DNA of 64,000 nucleotides from assembly GCF_047654805.1 (NCBI RefSeq), contig NZ_JASGIV010000001.1, positions 3,286,001 through 3,350,000 of the forward strand, read 5' to 3'. This document shows, piece by piece, positions 25,504 to 34,391 of this stretch. This DNA comes from Pelomonas sp047654805. GTDB taxonomy: Bacteria; Pseudomonadota; Gammaproteobacteria; Burkholderiales; Burkholderiaceae_C. Below the pieces are notes generated by a model, which was not told the DNA's origin, made no database searches, and worked only from the letters and a program-made list of their open reading frames with translations. A program made the position numbers and the translations under genes. Numbering within the stretch: the stretch's first letter is position 1; the number at the start of each line of letters is the position of its first letter.

Positions 25504-26109
25504 GAGGGGTTCCTGTGGGTAGCCGGTGCGCGAGCTCCTTCGCTGCCACGGGCGGGCCTGGCCGGCGGCCATCGACAGGACAAGGCACATGACGGACAGC
25601 TGTTGCCGCCCCCTCTTCCCAACGACGGCCGCGCGGCGAAACCGGCTCGAGGCAGCGGCAGCGCTGCGATACATGAGCGGACTTCGTGTTGTTCTGTGCA
25701 GGACCGGCATGGCCGGCCCGTGCGCGGGCTTGCTGTCACGTAGCGTGGGCCTCCCGCGGCGCGACCCCTAAAGTGTAAATGCAAATCGTTCGCATTCGTA
25801 GTCAAATTTTTACTTGACCGTCGAGCGGAGCCTGCGCCGACTGCTGGCGTCTATTGCCGTACCTGGAGAGTCGTCGTCGGGCAAGGCTCTGCCCGCGACC
25901 GTCGCTGACTCAGCGAGTCGATCGCCAAAGGTCAAGTGGTACCGATTCATGCCGCCAGACCGTCGCCGGCGCGGTTGCTGAACAAGGGCGTCACGGCGAC
26001 GCCCACCGCACCGGTCATTGGCCGATGCAAGGCGTCGACAAGCTGGCGGCCGTGCCGCTGCGCCAGAACGGCATGCTCACAGCCACCCTGCGCAGTACCA
26101 ACAAACGCT
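25504..26109. other. 606-base stretch between hoxJ and the receptor gene
   Basis: No credible gene is seen; the short open frames here (for example 25947-26150 minus, 25854-26135 plus) have no recognisable domain. The stretch holds the Fur-like box at 25778-25796 with an AT-rich promoter-like region around it, and a roughly 275-base leader before the receptor start. I looked for a cobalamin-riboswitch core in that leader and did not see one. No clear intrinsic terminator for hoxJ was found. Confidence 0.6.
25778..25796 (-). promoter_or_regulatory. Fur-box-like palindrome
   Basis: The 19 bases AATGCAAATCGTTCGCATT form a near-perfect inverted repeat (AATGC...GCATT, with AA/TT matches inside) and resemble the 19-bp Fur operator. 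It sits in an AT-rich island within G+C-rich DNA. TTGACT, a possible -35 element on the minus strand, lies immediately upstream (about 25800-25805). Iron-dependent repression of the receptor-chelatase operon is the expected role. Confidence 0.6.
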
Positions 26110-27456
26110 TCAGTCGCCCAGCTTCTCGAGCGTGACCTCGAAGCGGGCACCGCCCGCCGCTAGGTTCTGAGCGCGCAGCGTGCCGCCGTGCTGCTCCACG
26201 ATGCCATAGCTGATCGACAGCCCGAGGCCTGTTCCCTTTCCGACTGCCTTGGTCGTGAAGAAGGGTTCGAAGATGCGGGACAGGTCATCCTGCGAGATTC
26301 CAGGGCCGTTGTCCTCGATACGCAGGTGGACCTGCGCGCCTTGCTCCTCGATCTCGATGCGCAGCTCGGGAGTCCGCGTCGACTGCTCGGCCATGGCGTC
26401 GAGCGCGTTCTGGAGCAGGTTCATGACAACCTGCTGCAACTGGCCCGCATTCCCCTTCACCAGGCGTGGTGAGCCGGGCTGCCAATACAGCTTCAGGTCG
26501 CGCGGTGTGCCCTTGCTCACCCACAACACAGCGCGATCGACGACCTGGTTGAGGTCGATCTCTTGCCGGGTCTCCGGGTCCACCGCCGAAAACCGCTTCA
26601 ATCCGTTGACGATGTCGGCCGTGCGCTGCGCGCCTTCGAGAGTACCCTCCAGCAGCGACGGCAGATCGTCCAGGATGTGCGCCACCCGCAGCTTGGCACG
26701 CATGGCCTGTAGTTCGGCCGGCGTACGGCCATCGTGCACTGCGCCCAGGTAGTCGCGCAACCGCTCGCTGTAGCGGACCAGCGCATGCACATTACCTAGA
26801 ACGAAGCTGATCGGGTTGTTCAGCTCGTGCGCCACGCCGGCCACCAGTCGTCCCAGCGAGGCCATCTTCTCGGAATGAAGCAGTTGCTGCTGGGTTCGCT
26901 TGAGCGCCTCGTGCGCCGTACGCAACTCCTGATAGGCGCGACGGATCTCGGCCGTCGGGCGTGCCACCAGCACGGTACCCACGCGCCGCTGCGATGCCGC
27001 GAAGCGCGGCGTGCAGTTGGCATCCACGGGCACGCTGTCGCCACCGGCGCCACGCAGGTTCAGCTCGACGGATTCGCCGCGTCTCGTGGGACTGCGATTG
27101 GCCATCACGGCACGCGCCGCGGCCACGCTGGCCTCGTCTGCAAGCAGGTCGTAGAGAGAGGTACCGCGCAGCTGCTGATCACTGCGGCCCACGAGATCGC
27201 ACAGCGCGGTGTTGGTCTCCTCGATCAGGCCCTGCGCATCGCAGACCACCAGCACGTCCGACATCGCCGACAGCACGCTGAAGATGAACTGCTGCGACTG
27301 CTCCAGCTCGGCGTTCTTCTTCTCCAGCTCGATCTCGTCATGCACCAGCTGCGAGTAGACCTCGTCCATCTTCTGGATCACGTCCACCCAGGCCGCGTCG
27401 TCCAGGCCCTGCGGCGGTACGGGCGGGCCGGTATCTATGGGGGGACGCTGGGGCAT
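26110..27456 (-). CDS. hoxJ: HoxJ, H2-signalling PAS histidine kinase
   Basis: 448 aa, soluble. A coiled-coil N-terminus (about 25-60; HDEIELEKKNAELEQSQQ) leads to a PAS domain (about 60-180; SDVLVVCDAQGLIEETN). The kinase core has the H-box GVAHELNNPISF, then NLLQNALDAM, IEDNGPGI, IFEPFFTTK and GTGLGLSISYG. By gene order (hoxA-B-C-J) it is HoxJ, which associates with the regulatory hydrogenase HoxBC and modulates HoxA in response to H2. The start at 27456 lies 6 bases after the hoxC stop; an in-frame ATG at 27486 inside hoxC is possible but less likely. It is the last gene of the hydrogenase operon. Confidence 0.92.
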   Translation of the reverse strand: MPQRPPIDTGPPVPPQGLDDAAWVDVIQKMDEVYSQLVHDEIELEKKNAELEQSQQFIFSVLSAMSDVLVVCDAQGLIEETNTALCDLVGRSDQQLRGTSLYDLLADEASVAAARAVMANRSPTRRGESVELNLRGAGGDSVPVDANCTPRFAASQRRVGTVLVARPTAEIRRAYQELRTAHEALKRTQQQLLHSEKMASLGRLVAGVAHELNNPISFVLGNVHALVRYSERLRDYLGAVHDGRTPAELQAMRAKLRVAHILDDLPSLLEGTLEGAQRTADIVNGLKRFSAVDPETRQEIDLNQVVDRAVLWVSKGTPRDLKLYWQPGSPRLVKGNAGQLQQVVMNLLQNALDAMAEQSTRTPELRIEIEEQGAQVHLRIEDNGPGISQDDLSRIFEPFFTTKAVGKGTGLGLSISYGIVEQHGGTLRAQNLAAGGARFEVTLEKLGD

Positions 27457-27461
27457 GGTGG

Positions 27462-28922
27462 TCAATGCACCGTGCAGACCATGCACGGGTCGAAGGAGCG
27501 CACGATGTGCTGCACGGCCACGGGAGTGTCTTCGCCCTCGCGGACCGGTGCGCCGACCAGTGCTTGCTCCAGCGCGCCGGGCGTGCCTGCGGCGTCACGA
27601 GGCGAGAAATTCCAACTCGTTGGCGCCACGATCTGGTAATTGGCGATGCGGCCGTCGCGCACTTCGACCCAGTGCCCCAGGCTGCCCCGAGCGGCCTCGC
27701 TCAGGCCCATGCCTTCGCCGCCGTCGGGCAGCCGCACTTCGTGGCAATAGGGCTGCTGCGGCTGCAACGCCTGCAGCCAGCCCTCAATGCGCGGCACAAC
27801 GCGCGCCAGCTCGAGCACGCGGGCCAGCACGCGCGTGAACACGGTGCCGCCATGGCGGCGCGCGGCGTCCAGCACCAGCGGGTGGCCGGCCGCCAACTGC
27901 CGGGCGATGGCGCCAGTCTCGACGACCTGCCCGGCCAGCCGCGGCGCCTTGTTCCAGGTGTAGGCGCCGGGCTTGTCGGCGTCGGGCTCGGTCAGGCCCT
28001 CGGCCGGATGCCGCGGGCCGCCAGCGTCGGACAGCCAGGCATGCGTGGCGTCCTCGCGGATGGCGGCCGTGTCTACCGGCTGCAGTTGCTGCAGCGCGGC
28101 GTCCCACACGCCGGCGGCAAAGGCATGGCCGCCGCCGGGCTGCGGGTAGGCGCCATAGCTCAGGTAGCGGCCCGGACCGGGGCCCAGCGCGGCCAGCGCG
28201 GGGTCCAGCATGGCGCTCAGGAACAGCCGGAAGTCGCCGCGGGTGGGCTGCTGCGCATGCCAGGCCCACAGCGCGGCCTCGTCGGCCAAGGCCTCGAAGG
28301 CCTCCAGCGCGGTACCGCCGAACAACTCACGCTCCAGGAAGCCGCGGAACTCGCGCACGCGCGCCAGCAGCCGCGTGCGCTCGGCCGGCTCCACGGCACG
28401 CGACGAGCCGCCCGGCTCCAGGCTCTGCGTGTGCGGCCACTTGCCGGCCAGCGTGCCCAGCAGCTCGAACCAGCGCGCCCGCGCGGCGATGGCCTTGCGC
28501 ACCTGCTCGCCGCGGTCGGGCAGGAAGCGCGCCACCGCGTCCTCGTGCCAGGGCCGGCCAACGTAGGCGGCGCGCGCGAAGTCCGGCATGAAGAACAGGT
28601 AGAAGTGGGTCAGGTGGTCGGCCAGGTTCTCGATGGCCAGGATGGTGTTGGTGACGTGGCGGCCGTTGGGCGGCATGGCCACGCCGGCCAGGTCGGCCAG
28701 CGCATGCGCCGCCGCGACCGACTGCGACACGGAGCAGATGCCGCAGATGCGCGGCACGAACACCAGCGCGTCGTGCGGCGCCTTGCCCTGCAGGATCTGC
28801 TCGAAGCCGCGGTACATGGGCGAGTTCACATGCGCCGCGCGCACCTGGCCGTCGGCGATGTCGAGGGTGACCTCCAGGTCGCCCTCGACGCGGTTGAACG
28901 GTCCGACGATCAGCCGTGCCAT
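27462..28922 (-). CDS. hoxC: HoxC, regulatory [NiFe]-hydrogenase large subunit
   Basis: 486 aa. It carries the two Cys pairs that hold the NiFe centre: RICGICSVSQ near residue 61 and DPCMVCTVH at the very end. The protein stops at that His, with no C-terminal extension to be cleaved, as in H2-sensing hydrogenases (HoxC/HupV) and unlike HoxG. It pairs with HoxB as a cytoplasmic, O2-insensitive H2 sensor. The gene starts 4 bases after the hoxB stop and ends 5 bases before hoxJ. The residues of the active-site pocket should differ from those in energy-conserving enzymes; I did not align them. Confidence 0.97.
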   Translation of the reverse strand: MARLIVGPFNRVEGDLEVTLDIADGQVRAAHVNSPMYRGFEQILQGKAPHDALVFVPRICGICSVSQSVAAAHALADLAGVAMPPNGRHVTNTILAIENLADHLTHFYLFFMPDFARAAYVGRPWHEDAVARFLPDRGEQVRKAIAARARWFELLGTLAGKWPHTQSLEPGGSSRAVEPAERTRLLARVREFRGFLERELFGGTALEAFEALADEAALWAWHAQQPTRGDFRLFLSAMLDPALAALGPGPGRYLSYGAYPQPGGGHAFAAGVWDAALQQLQPVDTAAIREDATHAWLSDAGGPRHPAEGLTEPDADKPGAYTWNKAPRLAGQVVETGAIARQLAAGHPLVLDAARRHGGTVFTRVLARVLELARVVPRIEGWLQALQPQQPYCHEVRLPDGGEGMGLSEAARGSLGHWVEVRDGRIANYQIVAPTSWNFSPRDAAGTPGALEQALVGAPVREGEDTPVAVQHIVRSFDPCMVCTVH

Positions 28923-28926
28923 GCCG

Positions 28927-29943
28927 TCACTTCAGTCGCGTCCGCCGGATGGCCGGCGTGACGACGCGGTGGTCCGCCGTCGCATTGACCTTCACCCGCT
29001 TTGGCGTTGCCGACTTGGACAGCGAGGCCAGCGCGACGAACCAGGCCTTGGGCATGTCCGTGGGCAGGCCGATGGGGATGCCCGCGATCTTGGGCGTCTC
29101 GTGGAACGGGTGGCCCGGCTCCTGGAAGCCCGGCTCCGTGCAGGCGATGCAGGCATAGCCACCGCGTGTGCAGGAGCCCTCGCCATTCCACAGCCGGGTG
29201 TTGCAGTCGGCATGCACCTGCGTGCCCTTGCAACCCATGTGCTCCATCATGCAGCCCAGGTCCGAGGGCTTCTCGGCACTGGCCTTGAACTCATAGAACT
29301 CGTTGCGCGTGCAGCCGTGGTGCACCAGTTGGTCGGCATACAGTCGCGGCCGGCCCAGCGCGTCCAGCGACTCGGCGCCCAGTTCGCCCGCGGCCAGCGC
29401 CATCAGCGTGTCGACGACCCAGCCCGGGTGCGTGGGGCAGCCCGCCACGTTGACGACCGGCAGCCCCTGCCGGGACCGGAACGCGGCGCCCAGCAGGCCG
29501 CCGATGCGCTCGTCCTCGTACTGCAGGCCGCAGGCGTCCGTCGGGTTGGCACCACCGGCCGTGACGCCGCCCCAGGCCGCGCAACTGCCAATGGCCGCCA
29601 CGACGCCTGCGTGCGCGGCCAGGCGCTGCACCCAGTGGATCATCGGCAGGCCGGTGCCGGCCAGCACATGGAAGCGGCCGGTGCCATTGGGGCCACGCAG
29701 CAGCGAGCCTTCCACGCACAGCGCGTCCAGCCGCACGCGGCCTTCCAGCACGTCGTTCAGCAGCGCGATGACATCGCCGCCGCTCTCCAGCGACAGCGAC
29801 GGATGCCACAGCAGGTGGATGCCCGCGTCGCGCAGCTGGCCATGGAAATCGGTCGTGTCGGCGCACAGCAGCGACATGCTGCAGCCGCCGCAGCCGCCGG
29901 ACTGCAGCCACAACACGTTGAAGGATTCGCGTTCGGTCGCCAT
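28927..29943 (-). CDS. hoxB: HoxB, regulatory [NiFe]-hydrogenase small subunit
   Basis: 338 aa. There is no Tat signal, so it is cytoplasmic. Iron-sulfur ligands are visible: SGGCGGCSMSLLC at the N-terminus, AIGSCAAWGG and AGCPTHPGW in the middle, and the distal/medial ligand set HHGCTRNEFYEF, GCKGTQVHADCN, CTRGGYACIACTEPGFQEPG. It forms the H2-sensing heterodimer with HoxC and passes the signal to HoxJ. The start at 29943 (MATERESF) is chosen by comparison with HoxB proteins; ATGs at 29970 and 30024 are in frame. It is separated from hoxA by 198 bases with hairpins, the largest gap inside the hydrogenase operon. Confidence 0.95.
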   Translation of the reverse strand: MATERESFNVLWLQSGGCGGCSMSLLCADTTDFHGQLRDAGIHLLWHPSLSLESGGDVIALLNDVLEGRVRLDALCVEGSLLRGPNGTGRFHVLAGTGLPMIHWVQRLAAHAGVVAAIGSCAAWGGVTAGGANPTDACGLQYEDERIGGLLGAAFRSRQGLPVVNVAGCPTHPGWVVDTLMALAAGELGAESLDALGRPRLYADQLVHHGCTRNEFYEFKASAEKPSDLGCMMEHMGCKGTQVHADCNTRLWNGEGSCTRGGYACIACTEPGFQEPGHPFHETPKIAGIPIGLPTDMPKAWFVALASLSKSATPKRVKVNATADHRVVTPAIRRTRLK

Positions 29944-29973
29944 GTCAGTCGTCCATTGCGCATGCGCCATACC

Positions 29974-29992
29974 CCCGACGCACGACGTCGGG
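29974..29992. other. Hairpin 1 in the hoxA-hoxB gap
   Basis: The arms CCCGACG and CGTCGGG (7 bp, perfect) enclose the loop CACGA. It lies 31 bases upstream of hoxB and is the closest of three hairpins in the gap. It could affect hoxB translation or message ends. No T run follows on the minus strand. Confidence 0.45.
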
Positions 29993-30044
29993 ATTCTGCG
30001 GGCCGAACGCCGGGCCGCTCCCAAGCCGGCTCGCGCGGGCGATG

Positions 30045-30069
30045 TGCTCGCGGCTCGATGCCGCGAGCA
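30045..30069. other. Hairpin 2 in the hoxA-hoxB gap
   Basis: The arms TGCTCGCGGC and GCCGCGAGCA (10 bp, perfect) enclose TCGAT, and outer GCGA/TCGC bases can extend the stem past a small bulge. This is the strongest inverted repeat inside the hydrogenase operon and lies about midway between hoxA and hoxB. Confidence 0.55.
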
Positions 30070-30074
30070 TCGCC

Positions 30075-30089
30075 GTCCCCTCGGGGGAC
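30075..30089. other. Hairpin 3 in the hoxA-hoxB gap
   Basis: The arms GTCCCC and GGGGAC (6 bp) enclose TCG, only 5 bases from hairpin 2. Together they form a compact structured block between hoxA and hoxB. No T run follows on either strand. Confidence 0.4.
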
Positions 30090-30141
30090 CGACCGGGTGG
30101 GCCTGCGTTCAGCAGGGCAAGACTGGGCGAGAGGCTCACCG

Positions 30142-31590
30142 TCAGTCCTCCAGCCCGAAGCGCTTCATCTTGCCGCGCAGGCCCACGCGCGACAGGCCCA
30201 GCTCCAGCGCCGCTCGGGTCTTGTTCCAGCGCTGGCGCAGCAGCGTCTCGCGCAGCAGCATGGCTTCCACGGCGTCCAGCCGCTCGACCAGCGTGCCGCT
30301 GGACGGCAGCGCCAGCGCCTGCGCCTGCACGCTGAGCCCGGCCTGGCCCTGCAGCACGCGCGACGAGAACGCGGCGGCGGCGATCTCGCTGCTGTCGCTC
30401 AGCGCCACGGCCCGCGAGATCTCGTTGCGCAACTCGCGGATGTTGCCGGGCCAGGGGTAGGCCAGCAGCGCGGCCAGCGCGTCATCGCCCAGCGTCGCCT
30501 GCGCATGACCCAACGCCGGTGCCACGTCGGCCAGCACGCGCCGGGCGATGGGCGCGATGTCGCCCCCGCGCTCGCGCAGCGGCGGCAAGGTCAGCGTGAC
30601 GCAGGCGATGCGGTAGTACAGGTCCTCGCGGAACAGGCCGTCGCGCACGCGCTGCTCCAGGTCGCGGTGGGTCGCGGCGATGACGCGCACGTCCACCGGC
30701 ACCACGCGCGTGGCGCCCACGGGCCGCACCTCGCCCTCCTGCAGCACGCGCAGCAGGCGCAGCTGGAAGGCCGGCGAGGTCTCGCCGATCTCGTCCAGGA
30801 AGACGGTGCCGCCGTCGGCCCGCTGGAACAGCCCCACATGGTCCTCGAAGGCACCGGTGAAGGCGCCCCGCTTGTGGCCGAACAGCTCGGACTCCAGCAG
30901 CGTGTCCGTCAGCGCGGCGCAGTTCTCCACGACGAAGGCGCCGGCCGCGCGCGGGCTGGCGTAGTGCATCGCGCGCGCCAGCAACTCCTTGCCGGTGCCG
31001 GACTCGCCCTGCACCAACACGCTCAGGTCCACGCGCGCCATGCGCTCCGCCAGCGCGCAGACGGCGTCCATGGGGCTGCCGGGCAGGCGCTCGATGCGGT
31101 CGAAATCGAAGGTGGCGCGGGCACGCTCCAGCTTGCGCTCGGCGCGCTGGCGTAGCACCGGCGTGCTGGTGCGCAACTCCAGGTCCAGCCGGTGCATGTC
31201 GCGCTGCAGCGTGCGCGCCTCGGCGGCGTTGCGCACCGTGCCCAGAAGATGCTCGGGGATCCAGGGCTTGAGGATGTACTGGTAGATGCCGGCGTCGTTA
31301 ATGCCGGCGATGATGTCCTCGGAGTCGGTGTAGCCCGAGATGACGATGCGCACCGTGTCCGGCCAGCGCTCGCGCACCTCCTTCAGGAAGGCCACGCCGG
31401 TGACGCCGGGCATGCGCTGGTCGCACAGGATGACGCTGACGTCCTGACGCTCCATGTGCACACGCGCCTCGTCGGCGCCGCTGGCGGTGAGCACGGTGAA
31501 GTCCTCGTCCAGCGTGCGGCGCATCGCATCCTGCGAGCGTACCTCGTCGTCGACCACCAGCACGCGCGGCAGCTCCATCGTAGCGCTCAT
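30142..31590 (-). CDS. hoxA: HoxA, NtrC-family sigma54 activator of hydrogenase genes
   Basis: 482 aa. The receiver domain (about 8-125; VVDDE, CDQRMPG with the phospho-acceptor Asp, YILKPW) precedes a central AAA+ domain. That domain has Walker A GESGTGKE, the sigma54-contact motif GAFTGA, Walker B GGTVFLDEIGE and the sensor region PWPGNIRELRNEI. A Fis-type helix-turn-helix ends the protein (RWNKTRAALELGLSRVGLRGKM). HoxA activates hydrogenase promoters with sigma54 RNA polymerase; a matching element lies upstream of hoxK. The start at 31590 is 2 bases after the hoxX stop (TGACATG). An ATG 4 codons later is an alternative. Confidence 0.96.
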   Translation of the reverse strand: MSATMELPRVLVVDDEVRSQDAMRRTLDEDFTVLTASGADEARVHMERQDVSVILCDQRMPGVTGVAFLKEVRERWPDTVRIVISGYTDSEDIIAGINDAGIYQYILKPWIPEHLLGTVRNAAEARTLQRDMHRLDLELRTSTPVLRQRAERKLERARATFDFDRIERLPGSPMDAVCALAERMARVDLSVLVQGESGTGKELLARAMHYASPRAAGAFVVENCAALTDTLLESELFGHKRGAFTGAFEDHVGLFQRADGGTVFLDEIGETSPAFQLRLLRVLQEGEVRPVGATRVVPVDVRVIAATHRDLEQRVRDGLFREDLYYRIACVTLTLPPLRERGGDIAPIARRVLADVAPALGHAQATLGDDALAALLAYPWPGNIRELRNEISRAVALSDSSEIAAAAFSSRVLQGQAGLSVQAQALALPSSGTLVERLDAVEAMLLRETLLRQRWNKTRAALELGLSRVGLRGKMKRFGLED

Positions 31591-31591
31591 G

Positions 31592-33337
31592 TCAGTCCTT
31601 GCCGCCGCGGTGCACGGCCAGGTGTCGTGGCGTCCAGGCCTGCGGCAGCTTGTGGACGAAGTGATAGCGGGCCACGTGGTAGCTGGGATCGAAGCCGTAG
31701 AAATTGCGGTGCATGCGGGAGAGTTCGTCCTGGCGGTACGCGGCGAGCGGGCGGCGCGCCTCGTCGGCACTCCGCGCGGCCCGCTTTTCGGCGACGCGCC
31801 GCGCCAGATTGTGCGACACCGCCAGGGCCAGCGCGTCGGCCACGGCCCGATCCTCGAAGGCCGCCGGGTCCACGTCGACGCAGCGGTCGATCAGCCCCAA
31901 GCGGGCGGCCTCCGCCGCGCCCAGCGGCAGCCGCCGCTGCATCAGCGCCTGTGCGCCGCCAAGCCCCAGCCGGCGCGGCAGCAGATAGGTCCAGTACTCC
32001 GAGCCGTAGAGGTTGCCCATGTTCTTGTAATGCGGGTTCAGCACCACGCCGCGGTGCGCCCAGACCTCGTCGGCGGCCAGAGCGAGAAAGGCGCCGCCGG
32101 CGCCGGCATTGCCGCGCAGCGCCGCCACCGCCAGTCGGTCGGTCGTCGTGATCAGTTCCAGCGCCACGTCGTCCATCGCGTTGATGTTGCGCCAGGACTC
32201 GTCGGCGGCGCTGTCGTCCGGCCGGTGCGCGGCCGCCTCGATGCAGTTGAGGTGGATGCCGTTGCTGAAGAAGTCCGACCCGCCCAGCAGCAGCAGCACC
32301 TGGGTATCGCGTGCCTTCACCTCGCGCAGCGCCGCCAGCAGCCGCTGGCACTGCGCGGTGGACATCGCACCGTTGTGGAAGTCGAAGGACAGGCAACCCA
32401 CCCGCGCGCCTACCGGTCCCAGCTCGCGGTAGCGCAGCTCGCCCCATTCATCGTCGGGGCGCTCCAGCGGCGCGGGCAGCTCGGGCAGCCGCTGCGCCTG
32501 CGCAGCGAAGGCCAGCGCAGCGGGCAGCTTGAACGGCGCGCCATCGCCGCAGGCCTGGGCAGCACGGGCCTGGCCTAGCCACACCGCGCCGTCGACCGTG
32601 CGGCGCAGCAGCGCGCCATCGCGCCGGGCCAGCAGTTCACCCGGCGCGGCCGGTGGCAGCGTGGCCAGCACCGCCGCGCTCGCCGCGTGGCCATCGCAGA
32701 GGTGGCAGGGCTGGCCGAACAACGCGTCGGCCACGCCGGGCTGGCCATCGGCGCTGCGCAGCTTGGCGAGCACGCGGGCGGTGCCATCCCGCGGCCAGTC
32801 GATGCGCCGCTCGGACTGCGGCATCGCCGGCCGCCAGGTGCCCGCCGCCGGCGCTGCCGCGGGTGCCACGGCAGCGCCGGCGGCGAAGCGCGCCACTGCG
32901 CGCAGCACCGCATGCACCGCGGCTTCGGCCACCTCGCGGCGGTACAGACTGCTCTTGGCGGCCTCGCGCATCGCCACGCGGGCATGGTCCCAGACCGGGC
33001 CGGCATCGAACTCCGCATTGGCCTGCAACACCGTGACGCCCCAGTCCTCTCGGCCCGCCAGCACGGCCCAGTCCAGCGCCGCAGGGCCGCGGTCACCCGG
33101 CGGGCCGGGGTGGACGACGAGGCACGGCAGCCGCGCCCACACGGACTCGGGAATGCGCCGCTTCAGGAAGGGCGCGATGAGCAGCTGCGGCCCGAACAGC
33201 TCGACCGCCTCCTCGGTGACACGGTCGGCGATGTCAAACTCGACGGACAGCTCATGCCCCAGCGCGCCCAGCTCGACGAACAGCCGCTGCGTCAGGCTGT
33301 TGAAGCCGTGGCACAGCAGCAGGATACGCAGGGCCAT
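31592..33337 (-). CDS. hoxX: HoxX/HypX, formyl-dependent CO-ligand synthesis protein
   Basis: 581 aa, two domains. The N-terminal half is formyltransferase-like (HGFNSLTQRLFVELG; CLVVHPGPPGDRGP, with the catalytic His-Pro and Asp region). The C-terminal half is enoyl-CoA-hydratase-like (LLLLGGSDFFSNGIHLN, ALRGNAGAGGAFLALAADE, NPHYKNMGNLYGSEYWTYLLP). HypX makes the carbonyl ligand of the NiFe site under aerobic conditions from a formyl donor. Its presence fits an organism that matures hydrogenase in air. The start lies 2 bases after the hypE stop. Confidence 0.96.
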   Translation of the reverse strand: MALRILLLCHGFNSLTQRLFVELGALGHELSVEFDIADRVTEEAVELFGPQLLIAPFLKRRIPESVWARLPCLVVHPGPPGDRGPAALDWAVLAGREDWGVTVLQANAEFDAGPVWDHARVAMREAAKSSLYRREVAEAAVHAVLRAVARFAAGAAVAPAAAPAAGTWRPAMPQSERRIDWPRDGTARVLAKLRSADGQPGVADALFGQPCHLCDGHAASAAVLATLPPAAPGELLARRDGALLRRTVDGAVWLGQARAAQACGDGAPFKLPAALAFAAQAQRLPELPAPLERPDDEWGELRYRELGPVGARVGCLSFDFHNGAMSTAQCQRLLAALREVKARDTQVLLLLGGSDFFSNGIHLNCIEAAAHRPDDSAADESWRNINAMDDVALELITTTDRLAVAALRGNAGAGGAFLALAADEVWAHRGVVLNPHYKNMGNLYGSEYWTYLLPRRLGLGGAQALMQRRLPLGAAEAARLGLIDRCVDVDPAAFEDRAVADALALAVSHNLARRVAEKRAARSADEARRPLAAYRQDELSRMHRNFYGFDPSYHVARYHFVHKLPQAWTPRHLAVHRGGKD

Positions 33338-33338
33338 G

Positions 33339-34391
33339 TCAGCAGATGCGCGGCAGCTGCTCGCCGCTGAGCCAGTCGACGACGCGGCGGCCACCGAAGC
33401 GCGTCGCCATCTGCACGAAGTGGTGCGGGTCCTCGGTGACGCTGCCGATGCGCACGGCGCCCACACCGCGCGGATGGGCGCGCATGGCCGCCAGCACCGC
33501 CTCGGCCGCCTCGGGTGCGCAGGCGGCAACCAGCTTGCCCTCGTTGGCGACGTAGAGCGGGTCCAGCCCCAGCAGCTCACAGGCCGCGTCCACCTGCGGT
33601 AGCACGGGGATGGCCGCCTCGTCCAGCAGCATGCCGACGCGGGACTGGCGCGCGATCTCGTTCAGCGTCGTCGCCAGGCCGCCGCGCGTCGGATCACGCA
33701 GCACGCGCACGCCGCCCGGTGCCGCGTCCAGCATGGCCGCCACCAGTGTGTGCAGGGCTGCCGAGTCGGAGGCGATGGTGGTCTCGAACTCCAGCGACTC
33801 GCGCTTCGACAGCACGGCCACGCCATGGTCGCCTATCGTGCCGGACAGCAGCAGCACGTCGCCGGGGCGGGCATTGGCACCGCCCACGTCGATGCCCGGC
33901 GGCACCACGCCCAGGCCCGTGGTGCTGATGAAGACGCCGTCGCCCTTGCCCTTCTCCACCACCTTGGTGTCTCCGGTGACCACCGGCACACCAGCCTCGC
34001 GCGAGGCCGCCGCCATCGAATCGACGATGCGCTTCAGGTCGGCCAGCGGGAAGCCCTCCTCCAGGATGAAGCTCGCCGTCAGGTACAGCGGGCGGGCGCC
34101 GCACATCGCCACGTCGTTGATGGTGCCGTGCACGCTCAGCGCACCGAGGTCGCCGCCCGGGAAGAACAGCGGCGACACCACGTGGGCATCGGTCGCCATC
34201 ACGAGCCGGTGGCCGGCCGGGATCTCCAGCTCGGCGCCATCGTTGCCCTGGCGCAGCCAGTCGTTGTCGAAGGCCGCCATGAACAGTTCCTCGATCAGCT
34301 GCGCCGCCGCGCGGCCGCCCGCGCCGTGGCCCATGTCGACGCGGCCGTGCTTGATGTCCAGGGGCCGGGTGTAGTCCTTGCGGGTTGTCAT
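33339..34391 (-). CDS. hypE: HypE, thiocarbamate dehydratase for CN ligand synthesis
   Basis: 350 aa PurM-like ATPase. The glycine-rich MGHGAGGRAAAQLIEELF stretch near the N-terminus, VTGDTKVVEKG and LRDPTRGGLATTLNE are typical of HypE. The protein ends in PRIC, whose terminal Cys accepts the carbamoyl group from HypF and is dehydrated to thiocyanate. The start at 34391 overlaps the hypD stop (ATGA). Confidence 0.97.
   Translation of the reverse strand: MTTRKDYTRPLDIKHGRVDMGHGAGGRAAAQLIEELFMAAFDNDWLRQGNDGAELEIPAGHRLVMATDAHVVSPLFFPGGDLGALSVHGTINDVAMCGARPLYLTASFILEEGFPLADLKRIVDSMAAASREAGVPVVTGDTKVVEKGKGDGVFISTTGLGVVPPGIDVGGANARPGDVLLLSGTIGDHGVAVLSKRESLEFETTIASDSAALHTLVAAMLDAAPGGVRVLRDPTRGGLATTLNEIARQSRVGMLLDEAAIPVLPQVDAACELLGLDPLYVANEGKLVAACAPEAAEAVLAAMRAHPRGVGAVRIGSVTEDPHHFVQMATRFGGRRVVDWLSGEQLPRIC

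Noticed and set aside
22663..25743. A 1026-codon plus-strand open frame opposite the TonB receptor
   Set aside because: No recognisable domain or signal; the minus strand encodes an unambiguous TonB receptor over the same bases.
25504..25777. Cobalamin riboswitch in the receptor leader
   Set aside because: The CobN-like gene made this worth checking, but I found no B12-box-like core or matching flanks on the minus strand; the Fur-like box points to iron instead.
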